Shown here in pieces: positions 27,000 to 33,922 of a DNA stretch of 64,000 bases. The stretch is from assembly GCA_049334165.1 (NCBI GenBank), contig JBEGHD010000013.1; one strand, given 5' to 3'. A program made the position numbers and the translations under genes. Position 1 is the first letter of the stretch. Each line of letters starts with the position of its first letter. This stretch comes from JBEGHD01 sp049334165. Lineage in GTDB: Bacteria; Bacteroidota; Bacteroidia; Flavobacteriales_D; Sanyastnellaceae. Under the pieces are notes generated by a model. The model saw only the letters and a list, made by a program, of their open reading frames with translations, searched no databases and was not told where the DNA came from.

Positions 27000-27044
27000 C
27001 TGCCACGTAAATCAATCTTGTTTTGGGTGGAAATTATCCAAGTT

Positions 27045-27052
27045 CAAAAATA
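27045..27052 (-). promoter_or_regulatory. -7 box (TATTTTTG) of ftsK
   Basis: Minus-strand TATTTTTG fits TAnnTTTG and lies 45 nt upstream of the ftsK ATG. The remaining divergent intergenic DNA (about 27053-27204) shows nothing further that I can name. Confidence 0.45.
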
Positions 27053-27204
27053 ACGCTTGCACAGCCCTTAACGAGTAGCGGTGATCTTCTATTATCAACA
27101 CTTTTCCGTTAAAACACTTAATTGGAAAAAACTGATGAAGTTTGCCGCCATGGCGGAAGAAAGAATTATCTTGCGGGCTGTTAGGTAAATTGAAGAAAAC
27201 ACTT

Positions 27205-27212
27205 TAAATTTG
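27205..27212 (+). promoter_or_regulatory. -7 box (TAAATTTG) of rpmG
   Basis: TAAATTTG, exact to consensus, 22 nt before the rpmG ATG. It should drive rpmG and the DUF4295 gene. Confidence 0.5.
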
Positions 27213-27234
27213 CGCCCCGCAAAAAAATAAGACA

Positions 27235-27417
27235 ATGGCTAAGAAAGGAAATCGAGTTCAGGTGATTTTGGAGTGCACAGAGCACAAAGAGTCTGGAAAA
27301 CCAGGTACTTCGCGCTATGTGACAACCAAAAACCGCAAGAACACACCAGATCGAATGGAGTTGAAAAAATACAACCCCATCTTGAACAAATACACAGTAC
27401 ACAAAGAAATTAAATAA
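27235..27417 (+). CDS. rpmG: 50S ribosomal protein L33
   Basis: A 60-residue basic protein of the large subunit near the E site. It is recognised from AKKGNRVQVILECTEHK, TSRYVTTKNRKNTPDRMELKKY and NPILNKYTVHKEIK. It lacks the CxxC zinc pairs of the C+ form (only one Cys, in LECTEH), so it is the zinc-free or atypical Bacteroidota version. In many relatives rpmB (L28) lies directly upstream. Here no L28 frame exists between ftsK and rpmG. The DUF4295 gene follows after 9 bp. Confidence 0.95.
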   Translation: MAKKGNRVQVILECTEHKESGKPGTSRYVTTKNRKNTPDRMELKKYNPILNKYTVHKEIK

Positions 27418-27426
27418 TATAGAGCC

Positions 27427-27582
27427 ATGGCTAAGAAATCCGTAGCATCCCTCCAGACAGGTGGTGGAAAGAACCACACGAAAGTGATTAAAATGGTGAA
27501 GTCTGAGAAGTCAGGTGGTTACATCTTCAAGGAAGAAATCGTAACCAATGATTCTGTTAAAGATTTCTTCGCCAAGGGATAA
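27427..27582 (+). CDS. DUF4295 small basic protein
   Basis: A 51-codon gene: MAKKSVASLQ, TGGGKNHTKVIKMVKSEKSG, GYIFKEEIV, then TNDSVKDFFAKG and TAA. This is the DUF4295 family, small basic proteins of Bacteroidota nearly always encoded right after rpmG. They are thought to be ribosome-associated from their size, charge and position, which is inference. It lies 9 bp after rpmG and is followed by a strong hairpin, so the two genes form a short operon. The start is unambiguous. Confidence 0.92.
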   Translation: MAKKSVASLQTGGGKNHTKVIKMVKSEKSGGYIFKEEIVTNDSVKDFFAKG

Positions 27583-27603
27583 TTTTCAAGAAATTATTTT
27601 TCG

Positions 27604-27642
27604 AAAGGCTTTTTCCTCTTTGTCGATTGGAAAAAGCCTTTT
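27604..27642 (+). terminator. Hairpin after rpmG-DUF4295
   Basis: A perfect 13-bp stem, AAAGGCTTTTTCC (27604-27616) with GGAAAAAGCCTTT (27629-27641), loop of 12 nt. The T tract after it is short, but the stem strength and its position between the DUF4295 gene and the ftsY promoter make termination likely. Confidence 0.8.
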
Positions 27643-27662
27643 CGTGTTTGTAGCTATTGAGT

Positions 27663-27670
27663 TACTTTTG
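27663..27670 (+). promoter_or_regulatory. -7 box (TACTTTTG) of ftsY
   Basis: TACTTTTG follows the hairpin and lies 55 nt before the ftsY ATG, so ftsY-rimO likely has its own promoter. Confidence 0.45.
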
Positions 27671-27725
27671 CAACCGAACATTATGGCGTGAGCCTCCGGC
27701 TTTAAAGACAGACATTAATTAGAAG

Positions 27726-28697
27726 ATGAGTCTATTCAAGAAATTCTTTTCAAAAGAGAAAAAAGAGACGCTGGACAGTGGTCTGGAAAAGACCAAGTCG
27801 AGCATTTTTTCTAAGCTCACCAAGGCTGTTGCCGGAAAGAGCAAGGTGGATGACGAAGTGCTCGATAACCTCGAGGAAGTGCTTGTAACTTCTGACGTTG
27901 GAGTCGGCACTACACTTAAGATCATCGAGCGAATTGAAGAGCGTGTTTCTCGTGATAAGTACATGGGTACTGACGAGCTGCAGGCTATTCTTAAGGAAGA
28001 AATTGCAAAACTCCTGGCTGAAAATAATTCAACCGGAGAAGCTACAGAATTCACCATTCCAAAAGTGGATGGTCCTTACGTGATGATGGTAGTGGGAGTA
28101 AATGGAGTGGGTAAAACCACTACAATTGGAAAGCTTGCTTACCAGTTTAAAAAACAGGGATTAAAAGTGATGCTCGGAGCATCAGACACTTTTAGAGCTG
28201 CTGCTGTAGATCAGTTAAAAATTTGGTCGGAGCGTGTGGATGTGCCAATCATAGAACAAGGCATGCAGGCCGATCCGGCTTCTGTTGCTTTCGACACATT
28301 GCAGGCAGCCAAAGCCAAAGGTTCTGATGTGGTTTTGATCGACACAGCCGGAAGACTTCACAACAAGGTGAACCTAATGAACGAGCTCACAAAGATTAAG
28401 CGCGTGATGGATAAAGTTGTCCCAGGCGCACCACACGATGTTTTGCTGGTGCTCGATGGTTCTACCGGTCAAAACGCGGTTGAACAAGCACGCCAGTTTA
28501 CTGCTGCAACAGAAGTGACTTCGCTCGCACTCACAAAAATTGACGGTACTGCCAAGGGTGGTGTCGTGATTGGTATTTCCGATGAGTTCAAAATTCCGGT
28601 GAAATACATCGGAGTTGGAGAGAAAATGGAAGACTTGCAGGTCTTCAACAAAATCGAATTTGTCGATTCTCTTTTTGACGGGCAGATCGGGCTCTAG
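27726..28697 (+). CDS. ftsY: Signal recognition particle receptor FtsY
   Basis: GTPase that docks SRP-ribosome complexes to the Sec translocon. The 323-residue protein has a short charged N-terminus rather than the long acidic A domain of E. coli, then the helical N domain. The G domain has the P-loop GVNGVGKTTTIGKLA at about 126-140, the switch region DTFRAAAVDQLKIW, DTAGRLHNK at about 205, and TKIDGTAKGG near 270. It ends near the membrane-interacting VKYIGVGEKMEDLQVF. rimO follows after 34 bp in the same direction. Confidence 0.96.
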   Translation: MSLFKKFFSKEKKETLDSGLEKTKSSIFSKLTKAVAGKSKVDDEVLDNLEEVLVTSDVGVGTTLKIIERIEERVSRDKYMGTDELQAILKEEIAKLLAENNSTGEATEFTIPKVDGPYVMMVVGVNGVGKTTTIGKLAYQFKKQGLKVMLGASDTFRAAAVDQLKIWSERVDVPIIEQGMQADPASVAFDTLQAAKAKGSDVVLIDTAGRLHNKVNLMNELTKIKRVMDKVVPGAPHDVLLVLDGSTGQNAVEQARQFTAATEVTSLALTKIDGTAKGGVVIGISDEFKIPVKYIGVGEKMEDLQVFNKIEFVDSLFDGQIGL

Positions 28698-28731
28698 TCA
28701 GAATCAAATCAAATAAAACCAGGGAGGAAGC

Positions 28732-30045
28732 TTGAGAACGAAAACACTCAAACAAAACAAGGTCAATGTAGTCACTTTGGGCTGCGCCAAAAATATATTC
28801 GACTCGGAGTTGCTGATGGCTCAACTGAAAGCCAACAACTTTGAAGTGGAGCACGAGGCGAAGCAAGACGACTCGGAGATCGTGATTATCAACACCTGCG
28901 GATTTATTGACAACGCCAAGCAAGAAAGTATCGATACGATCTTGCGCTATTCCGAGGCCAAGGAGCAGGGACTGGTGGACAAAGTTTACGTGACCGGTTG
29001 TCTCTCTCAGCGCTATCAGCCAGAGCTCGAAAAAGAAATTCCTAATGTGGATGCCTACTTCGGAACACGCGATTTACCTAGGCTCCTCAAGACTCTAAAA
29101 GCCGACTACAAGCACGAGCTTGTTGGTGAGCGTCTGCTAACTACTCCGGCTCACTACGCATACTTCAAAATTGCTGAAGGCTGCGATCGTCCGTGTTCTT
29201 TTTGTGCCATTCCGCTGATGCGTGGAGGTCACAAATCCACTCCAATCGAGCAGTTGGTGAAAAATGCCGAATCGCTCGCTGCCAAGGGGACCAAGGAGTT
29301 GATCCTCATCGCTCAGGATCTGACCTACTACGGTCTGGATCTCTACAAGAAAAGAGCTCTCGCAGATCTGCTCGATCAGCTTGCGCAAATCGAAGGAATT
29401 GAGTGGATACGACTTCACTACGCTTATCCTTCGGGCTTCCCGATGGATGTGCTAGATGTGATGAACAAGCACGACAACATCTGCAAGTACCTCGACATGC
29501 CACTGCAACACGCATCAACGAAAATGCTGAAAGCGATGCGTAGAGGGATCACCAAGGAGAAGACAACTGCACTTGTAAATGCCATTCGAGAAAAAGTTCC
29601 TGGCATCGCCATCCGAACGACTTTGATTTCAGGTTATCCCGGAGAAACTGAAGAAGATTTTCAGGAAATGAAGGAGTGGGTTGAGGAAATGCGCTTCGAC
29701 CGACTCGGGATTTTCAACTACTCACACGAAGAAAACACTCATGCATTCAAGTCGGAAGATGATGTGCCGGAAGAAGTGAAGCACATGCGCTCAGAAGAGA
29801 TAATGGAAACACAAACATCGATTTCGTACGATTTGAATCAGGAAAAAGTCGGCCAGACTTTCAAGGTGCTTTTCGATAGAGTAGAAGGTGAATACTTCAT
29901 TGGTCGCACCGAGTTTGACTCTCCGGATGTAGATAACGAAGTGCTTGTGAAAAAGTCAGAAGGCTTCGTTCGACTGGGAGATTTTGCCCATGTAAAGATC
30001 GACTCAGCCGATTTCTTTGATCTCTACGGTCACGTAGTCGATTAA
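28732..30045 (+). CDS. rimO: Ribosomal protein S12 methylthiotransferase RimO
   Basis: Radical-SAM enzyme that adds a methylthio group to an Asp of ribosomal protein S12. The 437-residue protein has an N-terminal UPF0004 domain with three cluster Cys (GCAKN at about 18, NTCGF at about 54, TGCLSQRY at about 88), a radical-SAM core with CDRPCSFC (Cys near 151, 155, 158) and a C-terminal TRAM domain. The start is TTG at 28732: GGGAGG lies 4 nt upstream and the protein then begins RTKTLKQNKVNVVTLGCAKN. A recognisable Shine-Dalgarno with a weak start codon is unusual in this window. Confidence 0.95.
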   Translation: MRTKTLKQNKVNVVTLGCAKNIFDSELLMAQLKANNFEVEHEAKQDDSEIVIINTCGFIDNAKQESIDTILRYSEAKEQGLVDKVYVTGCLSQRYQPELEKEIPNVDAYFGTRDLPRLLKTLKADYKHELVGERLLTTPAHYAYFKIAEGCDRPCSFCAIPLMRGGHKSTPIEQLVKNAESLAAKGTKELILIAQDLTYYGLDLYKKRALADLLDQLAQIEGIEWIRLHYAYPSGFPMDVLDVMNKHDNICKYLDMPLQHASTKMLKAMRRGITKEKTTALVNAIREKVPGIAIRTTLISGYPGETEEDFQEMKEWVEEMRFDRLGIFNYSHEENTHAFKSEDDVPEEVKHMRSEEIMETQTSISYDLNQEKVGQTFKVLFDRVEGEYFIGRTEFDSPDVDNEVLVKKSEGFVRLGDFAHVKIDSADFFDLYGHVVD

Positions 30046-30128
30046 TTCATTTTTCAGTTTTTACCTACACCTTTTTTGTCGGTCTTGAATATCTTTGGAG
30101 CTATTGAAAGCACCAAAACAAGACCAAA

Positions 30129-30659
30129 ATGAAATTAGGATTAGGAGCAAAAATTGAACACCCCGAATATGGTGAAGGTGTGATTTTCGGCTGGACCGAA
30201 GAGCACTATCGTATCTATTTCCGCGAACATGGAGAAAAGGTTTTTTCAAAACTGTTCGACAAATTCGAATTGCTCGAGGAGCCCACTTTCGAGGATAAAG
30301 TGATTTCTCTCGAAGATGTGATTGACGCTGTTCAGAATGTCTTTGACCAGCAGCAAGAGATTTCGGAGATCATTGAACTCGCTGACAAATGGGATGGAGG
30401 AAAGATCGTGATCCATCCCGGTGATGAAGATTTACAATCAAAGGAAATTCCCATCGATACCTTCTTCCATAAAATTGTGATGGTGAGAGACCGCTTGCGA
30501 GTGATGGAGCAGCGAATCAACAGTCACAAGAAAATGAGCGACCAGGAAAAAGTGGAGCTTCAGCAGTACATTACCCGAATTTACGGCAGCCTGACAACGT
30601 TTAATGTTCTCTTTAAAAGCAAGAAAGACAACTTCGTAGGAGAGTCTTCACGAGGTTGA
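30129..30659 (+). CDS. Conserved hypothetical protein with Tudor-like N-terminus
   Basis: A 176-residue soluble protein. The first 45 residues (LGAKIEHPEYGEGVIFGWTEEHYRIYF) resemble the small beta-barrel found in CarD-like or UvrD C-terminal Tudor domains, in which 'V.HP.fG.G.V' is typical. The rest is mainly helical and acidic, with a likely coiled coil at about 125-155 (VRDRLRVMEQRINSHKKMSDQEKVELQQY). No catalytic motif is visible. Contact with RNA polymerase or a helicase is only a speculation from the N-terminal resemblance. It stands 84 bp after rimO and before the structured RNA candidate. Confidence 0.75.
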   Translation: MKLGLGAKIEHPEYGEGVIFGWTEEHYRIYFREHGEKVFSKLFDKFELLEEPTFEDKVISLEDVIDAVQNVFDQQQEISEIIELADKWDGGKIVIHPGDEDLQSKEIPIDTFFHKIVMVRDRLRVMEQRINSHKKMSDQEKVELQQYITRIYGSLTTFNVLFKSKKDNFVGESSRG

Positions 30660-30700
30660 GAAAGACGGAAATTGTTGAAAACTAAATCGTTCGCTTCTCT

Positions 30701-30731
30701 TTGAAAATTGAAAGACGTGATTTACTTTTAA
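30701..30731 (+). promoter_or_regulatory. Promoter of the structured RNA candidate
   Basis: A TTG (in CTTTGAAAA) at 30701-30703 and TACTTTTA at 30724-30731 are separated by exactly 20 bp. This matches the Bacteroidota TTTG-N19-21-TAnnTTTG promoter with a single mismatch. It is the best two-part promoter I found in the window and points at the RNA at 30737-30945. Confidence 0.55.
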
Positions 30732-30736
30732 GATGT

Positions 30737-30945
30737 CATTCATTCACTGATTAAAATCCACATCGGAGACATATATTTGAAAAACTAACATTATTGAAAT
30801 TGGAAACTCACTCGCTGTTGTTAAGGCGGGCCTCAACCGGAAGCGGTTTCTAAAGTTTTAGAACAGAGGATTACTGATCAACGGTGGAATTTCCAACCAT
30901 GTCCTAAAGAGTTTTTTCAAAACCACCGATGTGGATTTTTTATAT
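30737..30945 (+). ncRNA. Long rod-shaped structured RNA, 6S RNA-like
   Basis: This intergenic stretch folds by eye into one long interrupted helix. The closing stem is 30753-30766 with 30926-30939 (14 bp, perfect). Next is 30776-30786 with 30910-30921 (11 bp, one bulged T), then 30800-30806 with 30890-30896 (7 bp), then 30813-30820 with 30879-30886 (8 bp including G-T pairs). At the apex are two hairpins, 30835-30848 (5 bp, GAAG loop) and 30849-30862 (6 bp). The closing stem runs into TTTTTT, as in an intrinsic terminator. A near-consensus promoter lies at the right distance upstream. Length (about 200 nt) and unbranched rod shape match 6S RNA, which mimics an open promoter and binds RNA polymerase. 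That identity is inference; no sequence-level 6S match was checked. Confidence 0.55.
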
Positions 30946-30970
30946 CCCTACGCCACCTTTCATTTATCCT

Positions 30971-30978
30971 TACCTTTG
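30971..30978 (+). promoter_or_regulatory. -7 box (TACCTTTG) of queE
   Basis: TACCTTTG lies 8 nt before the queE ATG, giving a leader of only a few bases. It also separates queE from the RNA candidate, so that RNA is not simply the queE leader. Confidence 0.55.
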
Positions 30979-30986
30979 CGGCCGCA

Positions 30987-31619
30987 ATGAATTCTCCTGC
31001 AGAAAATAAAGCCACAAAAACAGGTATGCTGCCCGTTATGGAATCCTTCTACACCGTTCAGGGAGAGGGGGCTTACACGGGTGCGGCAGCTTACTTTATC
31101 CGTCTTGGCGGCTGCGATGTCGGTTGTTTTTGGTGCGATGTAAAGGAAAGCTGGGATGCTGATGTTCATCCGAAAATCGAAGTAGATCAATTAGTGAAAG
31201 AGGCGAAGGAGTCGGGGACAGAAATCGTGGTAATTACTGGAGGTGAACCTGCGATGCACAATCTCGATGAGCTGACCAAAAAGCTTCGGGCTGAAGGCTT
31301 GAGAACCCACATTGAAACTTCGGGAGCACATAAGCTCACCGGAGAATGGGATTGGGTTTGTCTGAGTCCTAAGAAATTTAAAGCACCGCTCGAGGAAGTT
31401 TACAGTCAAACCCACGAGCTGAAGGTGGTGGTCTACAACAAGCATGATTTTCAGTGGGCCGAGGAGCATCGAGAGAAAGTCAACGATTCTTGTGGTCTTT
31501 TTTTGCAGCCAGAGTGGGACCGTGCCGATCACGCTGTACCGATGATTCTAAATTACCTCAGAGAGCATCCCGAATGGAGAATTTCACTACAGACCCACAA
31601 GTACATCGGAGTTCCCTAA
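30987..31619 (+). CDS. queE: 7-carboxy-7-deazaguanine synthase
   Basis: Radical-SAM enzyme that rearranges 6-carboxy-tetrahydropterin to 7-carboxy-7-deazaguanine in queuosine synthesis. In 210 residues: MESFYTVQGEGAYTGAAAYFIRLGGC, then the cluster motif CDVGCFWC (Cys near 43, 47, 50), then VVITGGEPAMH at about 77, and a late SLQTHKYIGVP. The aromatic residue before the third Cys is common in QueE. No other queuosine genes are adjacent. The stop overlaps the convergent reductase's stop in CTAA. Confidence 0.94.
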   Translation: MNSPAENKATKTGMLPVMESFYTVQGEGAYTGAAAYFIRLGGCDVGCFWCDVKESWDADVHPKIEVDQLVKEAKESGTEIVVITGGEPAMHNLDELTKKLRAEGLRTHIETSGAHKLTGEWDWVCLSPKKFKAPLEEVYSQTHELKVVVYNKHDFQWAEEHREKVNDSCGLFLQPEWDRADHAVPMILNYLREHPEWRISLQTHKYIGVP

Positions 31620-32701
31620 ATGTCGTCCCAGGAAATTTTGACTTTCTCGCTAGTTGGGTGTGACTGGCAAGCCAGAATGTAGCCATCTTCTATTTCCTGA
31701 TCGGTAAGCGCAAAATTGGAATCCATCTTTACTGTTCCTTCTACGAGCTTGGCCATGCAGGTAGTGCACACGCCACCGCGGCAAGAGTAAGGTGCATCAG
31801 CTCCCTGATCGAGTGCTTCAGTTAATATTGTTCTTCCGTCTGTATGTAAAGAGAAGTTCCACTCCTCGTCATCGAGTACTGCTGTGATTTCGGCATCGCC
31901 AATAAAACCACTTTTCACTTCGTCCTTGTCTTCTTCTTTGACGACTTCAGGATTTTCTTCTCCCGGAGCTTCAAAATATTCAAGATGAATTTTGCCTTTT
32001 TCAATTCCGTTGTCGGCCAGTGCATTTTGCACGCTCTTCATCATCCCTGCGGGACCGCAGATGAAGTATTCCTTTTCGAGATCGTCACTGCAGAAGTTGA
32101 TCAGAAGCTCGAGCGTTTTCCCAAAGTCAATCCTTCCGTTAAAAATAGCCTTGTCACTGCTGCCATCTGTGAGGATGTGGTGAGTTGTCAGTCTTCCTTC
32201 GTTCTGTTGGGCAAGCGTGTCAAGCTCATCTTTAAAAATGATTTGCTCTTTACTGGAGTTTCCGTAAAAAAGCGTCAGCTTGCTTTCCGGCTCATTGCGC
32301 AGCACGGCTTTGATAATTGAAAAAATTGGGGTTATTCCACTGCCGGCAGCAAAAAACACGTAGTGCTTTTTGTTTTTCTCATCGAGGGCAATTGTAAAGT
32401 TTCCTTCCGGAGACATTGCCTCGAGTGTGTCACCTTCTTTAAGCTCCTCAGTGAGAAAAGTAGAGCCTTTCCCTTGATCAACTCGCTTCACAGCCACTCG
32501 CAGTTCACTTTCATGAGGAGCGCTACAAAGCGAATAAGAGCGGTGTAGATCCTCACCATTCACAGGCACTTTAAAAGTGATGTACTGCCCGTGTTTGTAA
32601 CTGAATTTATCTTCGAGGCCCGATATGTCGAGTTGTATGGAAACAGCATCATCTGTTTCACGATTTATTTTAGAAACCTTGAGAGGGAAAAACTTACGCA
32701 T
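31616..32701 (-). CDS. PaaE-like ferredoxin-NADP reductase with C-terminal 2Fe-2S domain
   Basis: A 361-residue flavin oxidoreductase. The FAD-binding part has RSYSLCSAP at about 54-62, the NAD(P) domain has AAGSGITPIFSI near 118, and a fused plant-type ferredoxin domain holds Cys at 307, 312, 315 and 345 (CRGGVCTTC and a late CQSHP). PaaE is the electron-donor subunit of phenylacetyl-CoA epoxidase. The same architecture also serves as a general ferredoxin reductase in Bacteroidota, and no paaABCD genes are nearby, so the phenylacetate role is not supported here. A -7 box (TATCTTTG, minus, 32742-32749) lies 40 nt upstream. Confidence 0.88.
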   Translation of the reverse strand: MRKFFPLKVSKINRETDDAVSIQLDISGLEDKFSYKHGQYITFKVPVNGEDLHRSYSLCSAPHESELRVAVKRVDQGKGSTFLTEELKEGDTLEAMSPEGNFTIALDEKNKKHYVFFAAGSGITPIFSIIKAVLRNEPESKLTLFYGNSSKEQIIFKDELDTLAQQNEGRLTTHHILTDGSSDKAIFNGRIDFGKTLELLINFCSDDLEKEYFICGPAGMMKSVQNALADNGIEKGKIHLEYFEAPGEENPEVVKEEDKDEVKSGFIGDAEITAVLDDEEWNFSLHTDGRTILTEALDQGADAPYSCRGGVCTTCMAKLVEGTVKMDSNFALTDQEIEDGYILACQSHPTSEKVKISWDDI

Positions 32702-32741
32702 ACTTTTAATTTGATTCTTTAGGTACTGCCAACAAAGTCCG

Positions 32742-32749
32742 CAAAGATA
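32742..32749 (-). promoter_or_regulatory. -7 box (TATCTTTG) of the PaaE-like reductase gene
   Basis: Minus-strand TATCTTTG, exact to TAnnTTTG, 40 nt before the ATG at 32701. Confidence 0.5.
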
Positions 32750-32776
32750 GGTTTATGAAACGACCTGAAAAATCAA

Positions 32777-33256
32777 TTACTTCTCGAGCCATTCTTCGGG
32801 ATTCACCACGCCAGTTTGCTTTTGTAGTAGTTCCCCGTTTTCAGAGAAGAGAAAAGATGTTGGGATGGTATAAATTCCCTGATCGTTTAAGCTGCCTGTC
32901 AGTTTGTAAACTGGAAAGGTCAAACCGAATTTTTGACGAACAGCATTAATTTTTTGCCATGAGTCGTCTGTGAGAGCAACAAAATTAGTTTGCTCTTGAT
33001 CTCGTTTCGACCAGCTCCTCTGAAGGTCCGGCATTTCATTCATGCACGGTCCACACCACGAGGCGTAAAAGTTTACAAAGGTGGTTTTGCCTTCGAAATC
33101 TCCCAGACTTAGCGTGTCGCCTTGAATATTGGTGAAAGTAACTTCAAAAGTTTCTATTTCTGGTGCTACTCTGTAGCGCAAGATGTAGAAAACAAGCCAT
33201 CCAGCGAATGCCACAAGAAGAACATAGCTAAAGGTATTTTTCTTTTTATTGGCCAA
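32777..33256 (-). CDS. TlpA-like membrane-anchored thioredoxin
   Basis: A 159-residue protein with an N-terminal membrane anchor (about 9-27) and a periplasmic thioredoxin fold of the TlpA/ResA type. The sequence shows FVNFYASWCGPCMNEMP with the active WCGPC at about 67-71, and the cis-Pro loop in YTIPTSFLFSENGE. Such proteins reduce periplasmic disulfides, for instance in cytochrome c maturation or under redox stress. The target here is unknown. The start overlaps the end of the DUF4412 gene by 11 bp, so they are co-translated. Confidence 0.88.
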   Translation of the reverse strand: MANKKKNTFSYVLLVAFAGWLVFYILRYRVAPEIETFEVTFTNIQGDTLSLGDFEGKTTFVNFYASWCGPCMNEMPDLQRSWSKRDQEQTNFVALTDDSWQKINAVRQKFGLTFPVYKLTGSLNDQGIYTIPTSFLFSENGELLQKQTGVVNPEEWLEK

Positions 33257-33905
33257 GTCCCATGAATGATTGTTGCATCTCTTCGCGAGTCATAATTTTA
33301 TACTCAGCAGGGATATCAAATAATTGGTCATCAACTGGCTGCTCTTCAATAGTTACAGCTTTCAGCTCCATGCTCACACTGTTGCTTGAGGTTTCCTGAT
33401 AAAAGAGAGGAAATCCTTTAAGCGCGATGAATTTGTCTCCTGGGTTTTCGAAGAGAGTGGTGTAGAAAACGGTCAGCTTTTTCCCATTAGTGGCGTCTGT
33501 CACAATCGCTTTTTCACACTCGATTCCTGCAAAAGTTTTGGTTTCTTCAACATAGTCGATTCGTTGATCTTTCATGTTCTCCACTTTCATCTGATAGTCT
33601 TCACGTGGAATTTGCAAAGCAATTTTTTGCCCGAGCATGTCCATCAGCATAAAAACCTGTTCGTTTTCCTGATCAGTGATGACAATTTGTTTTCCGAAGG
33701 CTGTAGTTTGTTCCATTCGGATTTTGGATCCTTTGAAATAAACTGAAGCCTGTTGTGGCAGTGAGCTTTCATAGGTTTTGAGTTCTGGCGAAAGCTCGTT
33801 GTATTTGACATCGAAAGTAATGAGTCCTTCAAATGGCTTCTGGCAGATTCCCACAGTAGTGAAAACCACTGCCATTAGCAGGGTGAGAGATTTTAGAGCG
33901 TGCAT
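33246..33905 (-). CDS. DUF4412-like exported protein
   Basis: A 219-residue protein with a signal peptide (cleavage near VGICQ), then FEGLITFDVKYN and YFKGSKIRMEQTTAFGKQIVITDQENEQVFMLMD, the 'metal-free barrel that reads like a report on a dye' pattern typical of DUF4412/LolA-like beta proteins. The function is unknown. It is probably periplasmic. It sits between the E1 dehydrogenase gene (17 bp upstream) and the TlpA thioredoxin (overlapping), so it is likely the middle gene of a three-gene operon, although no metabolic link to the dehydrogenase is evident. Confidence 0.75.
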   Translation of the reverse strand: MHALKSLTLLMAVVFTTVGICQKPFEGLITFDVKYNELSPELKTYESSLPQQASVYFKGSKIRMEQTTAFGKQIVITDQENEQVFMLMDMLGQKIALQIPREDYQMKVENMKDQRIDYVEETKTFAGIECEKAIVTDATNGKKLTVFYTTLFENPGDKFIALKGFPLFYQETSSNSVSMELKAVTIEEQPVDDQLFDIPAEYKIMTREEMQQSFMGLGQ

Positions 33906-33922
33906 GTTGTTTGGTTTTTATT

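Noticed and set aside
26238..27053. 271-codon frame antisense to ftsK
   Set aside because: It is the shadow of the acidic linker and N-terminal region of ftsK; composition is biased and not protein-like.
31616..32701. Phenylacetate degradation role for the PaaE-like reductase
   Set aside because: No paa genes are adjacent; only the domain layout supports the name.
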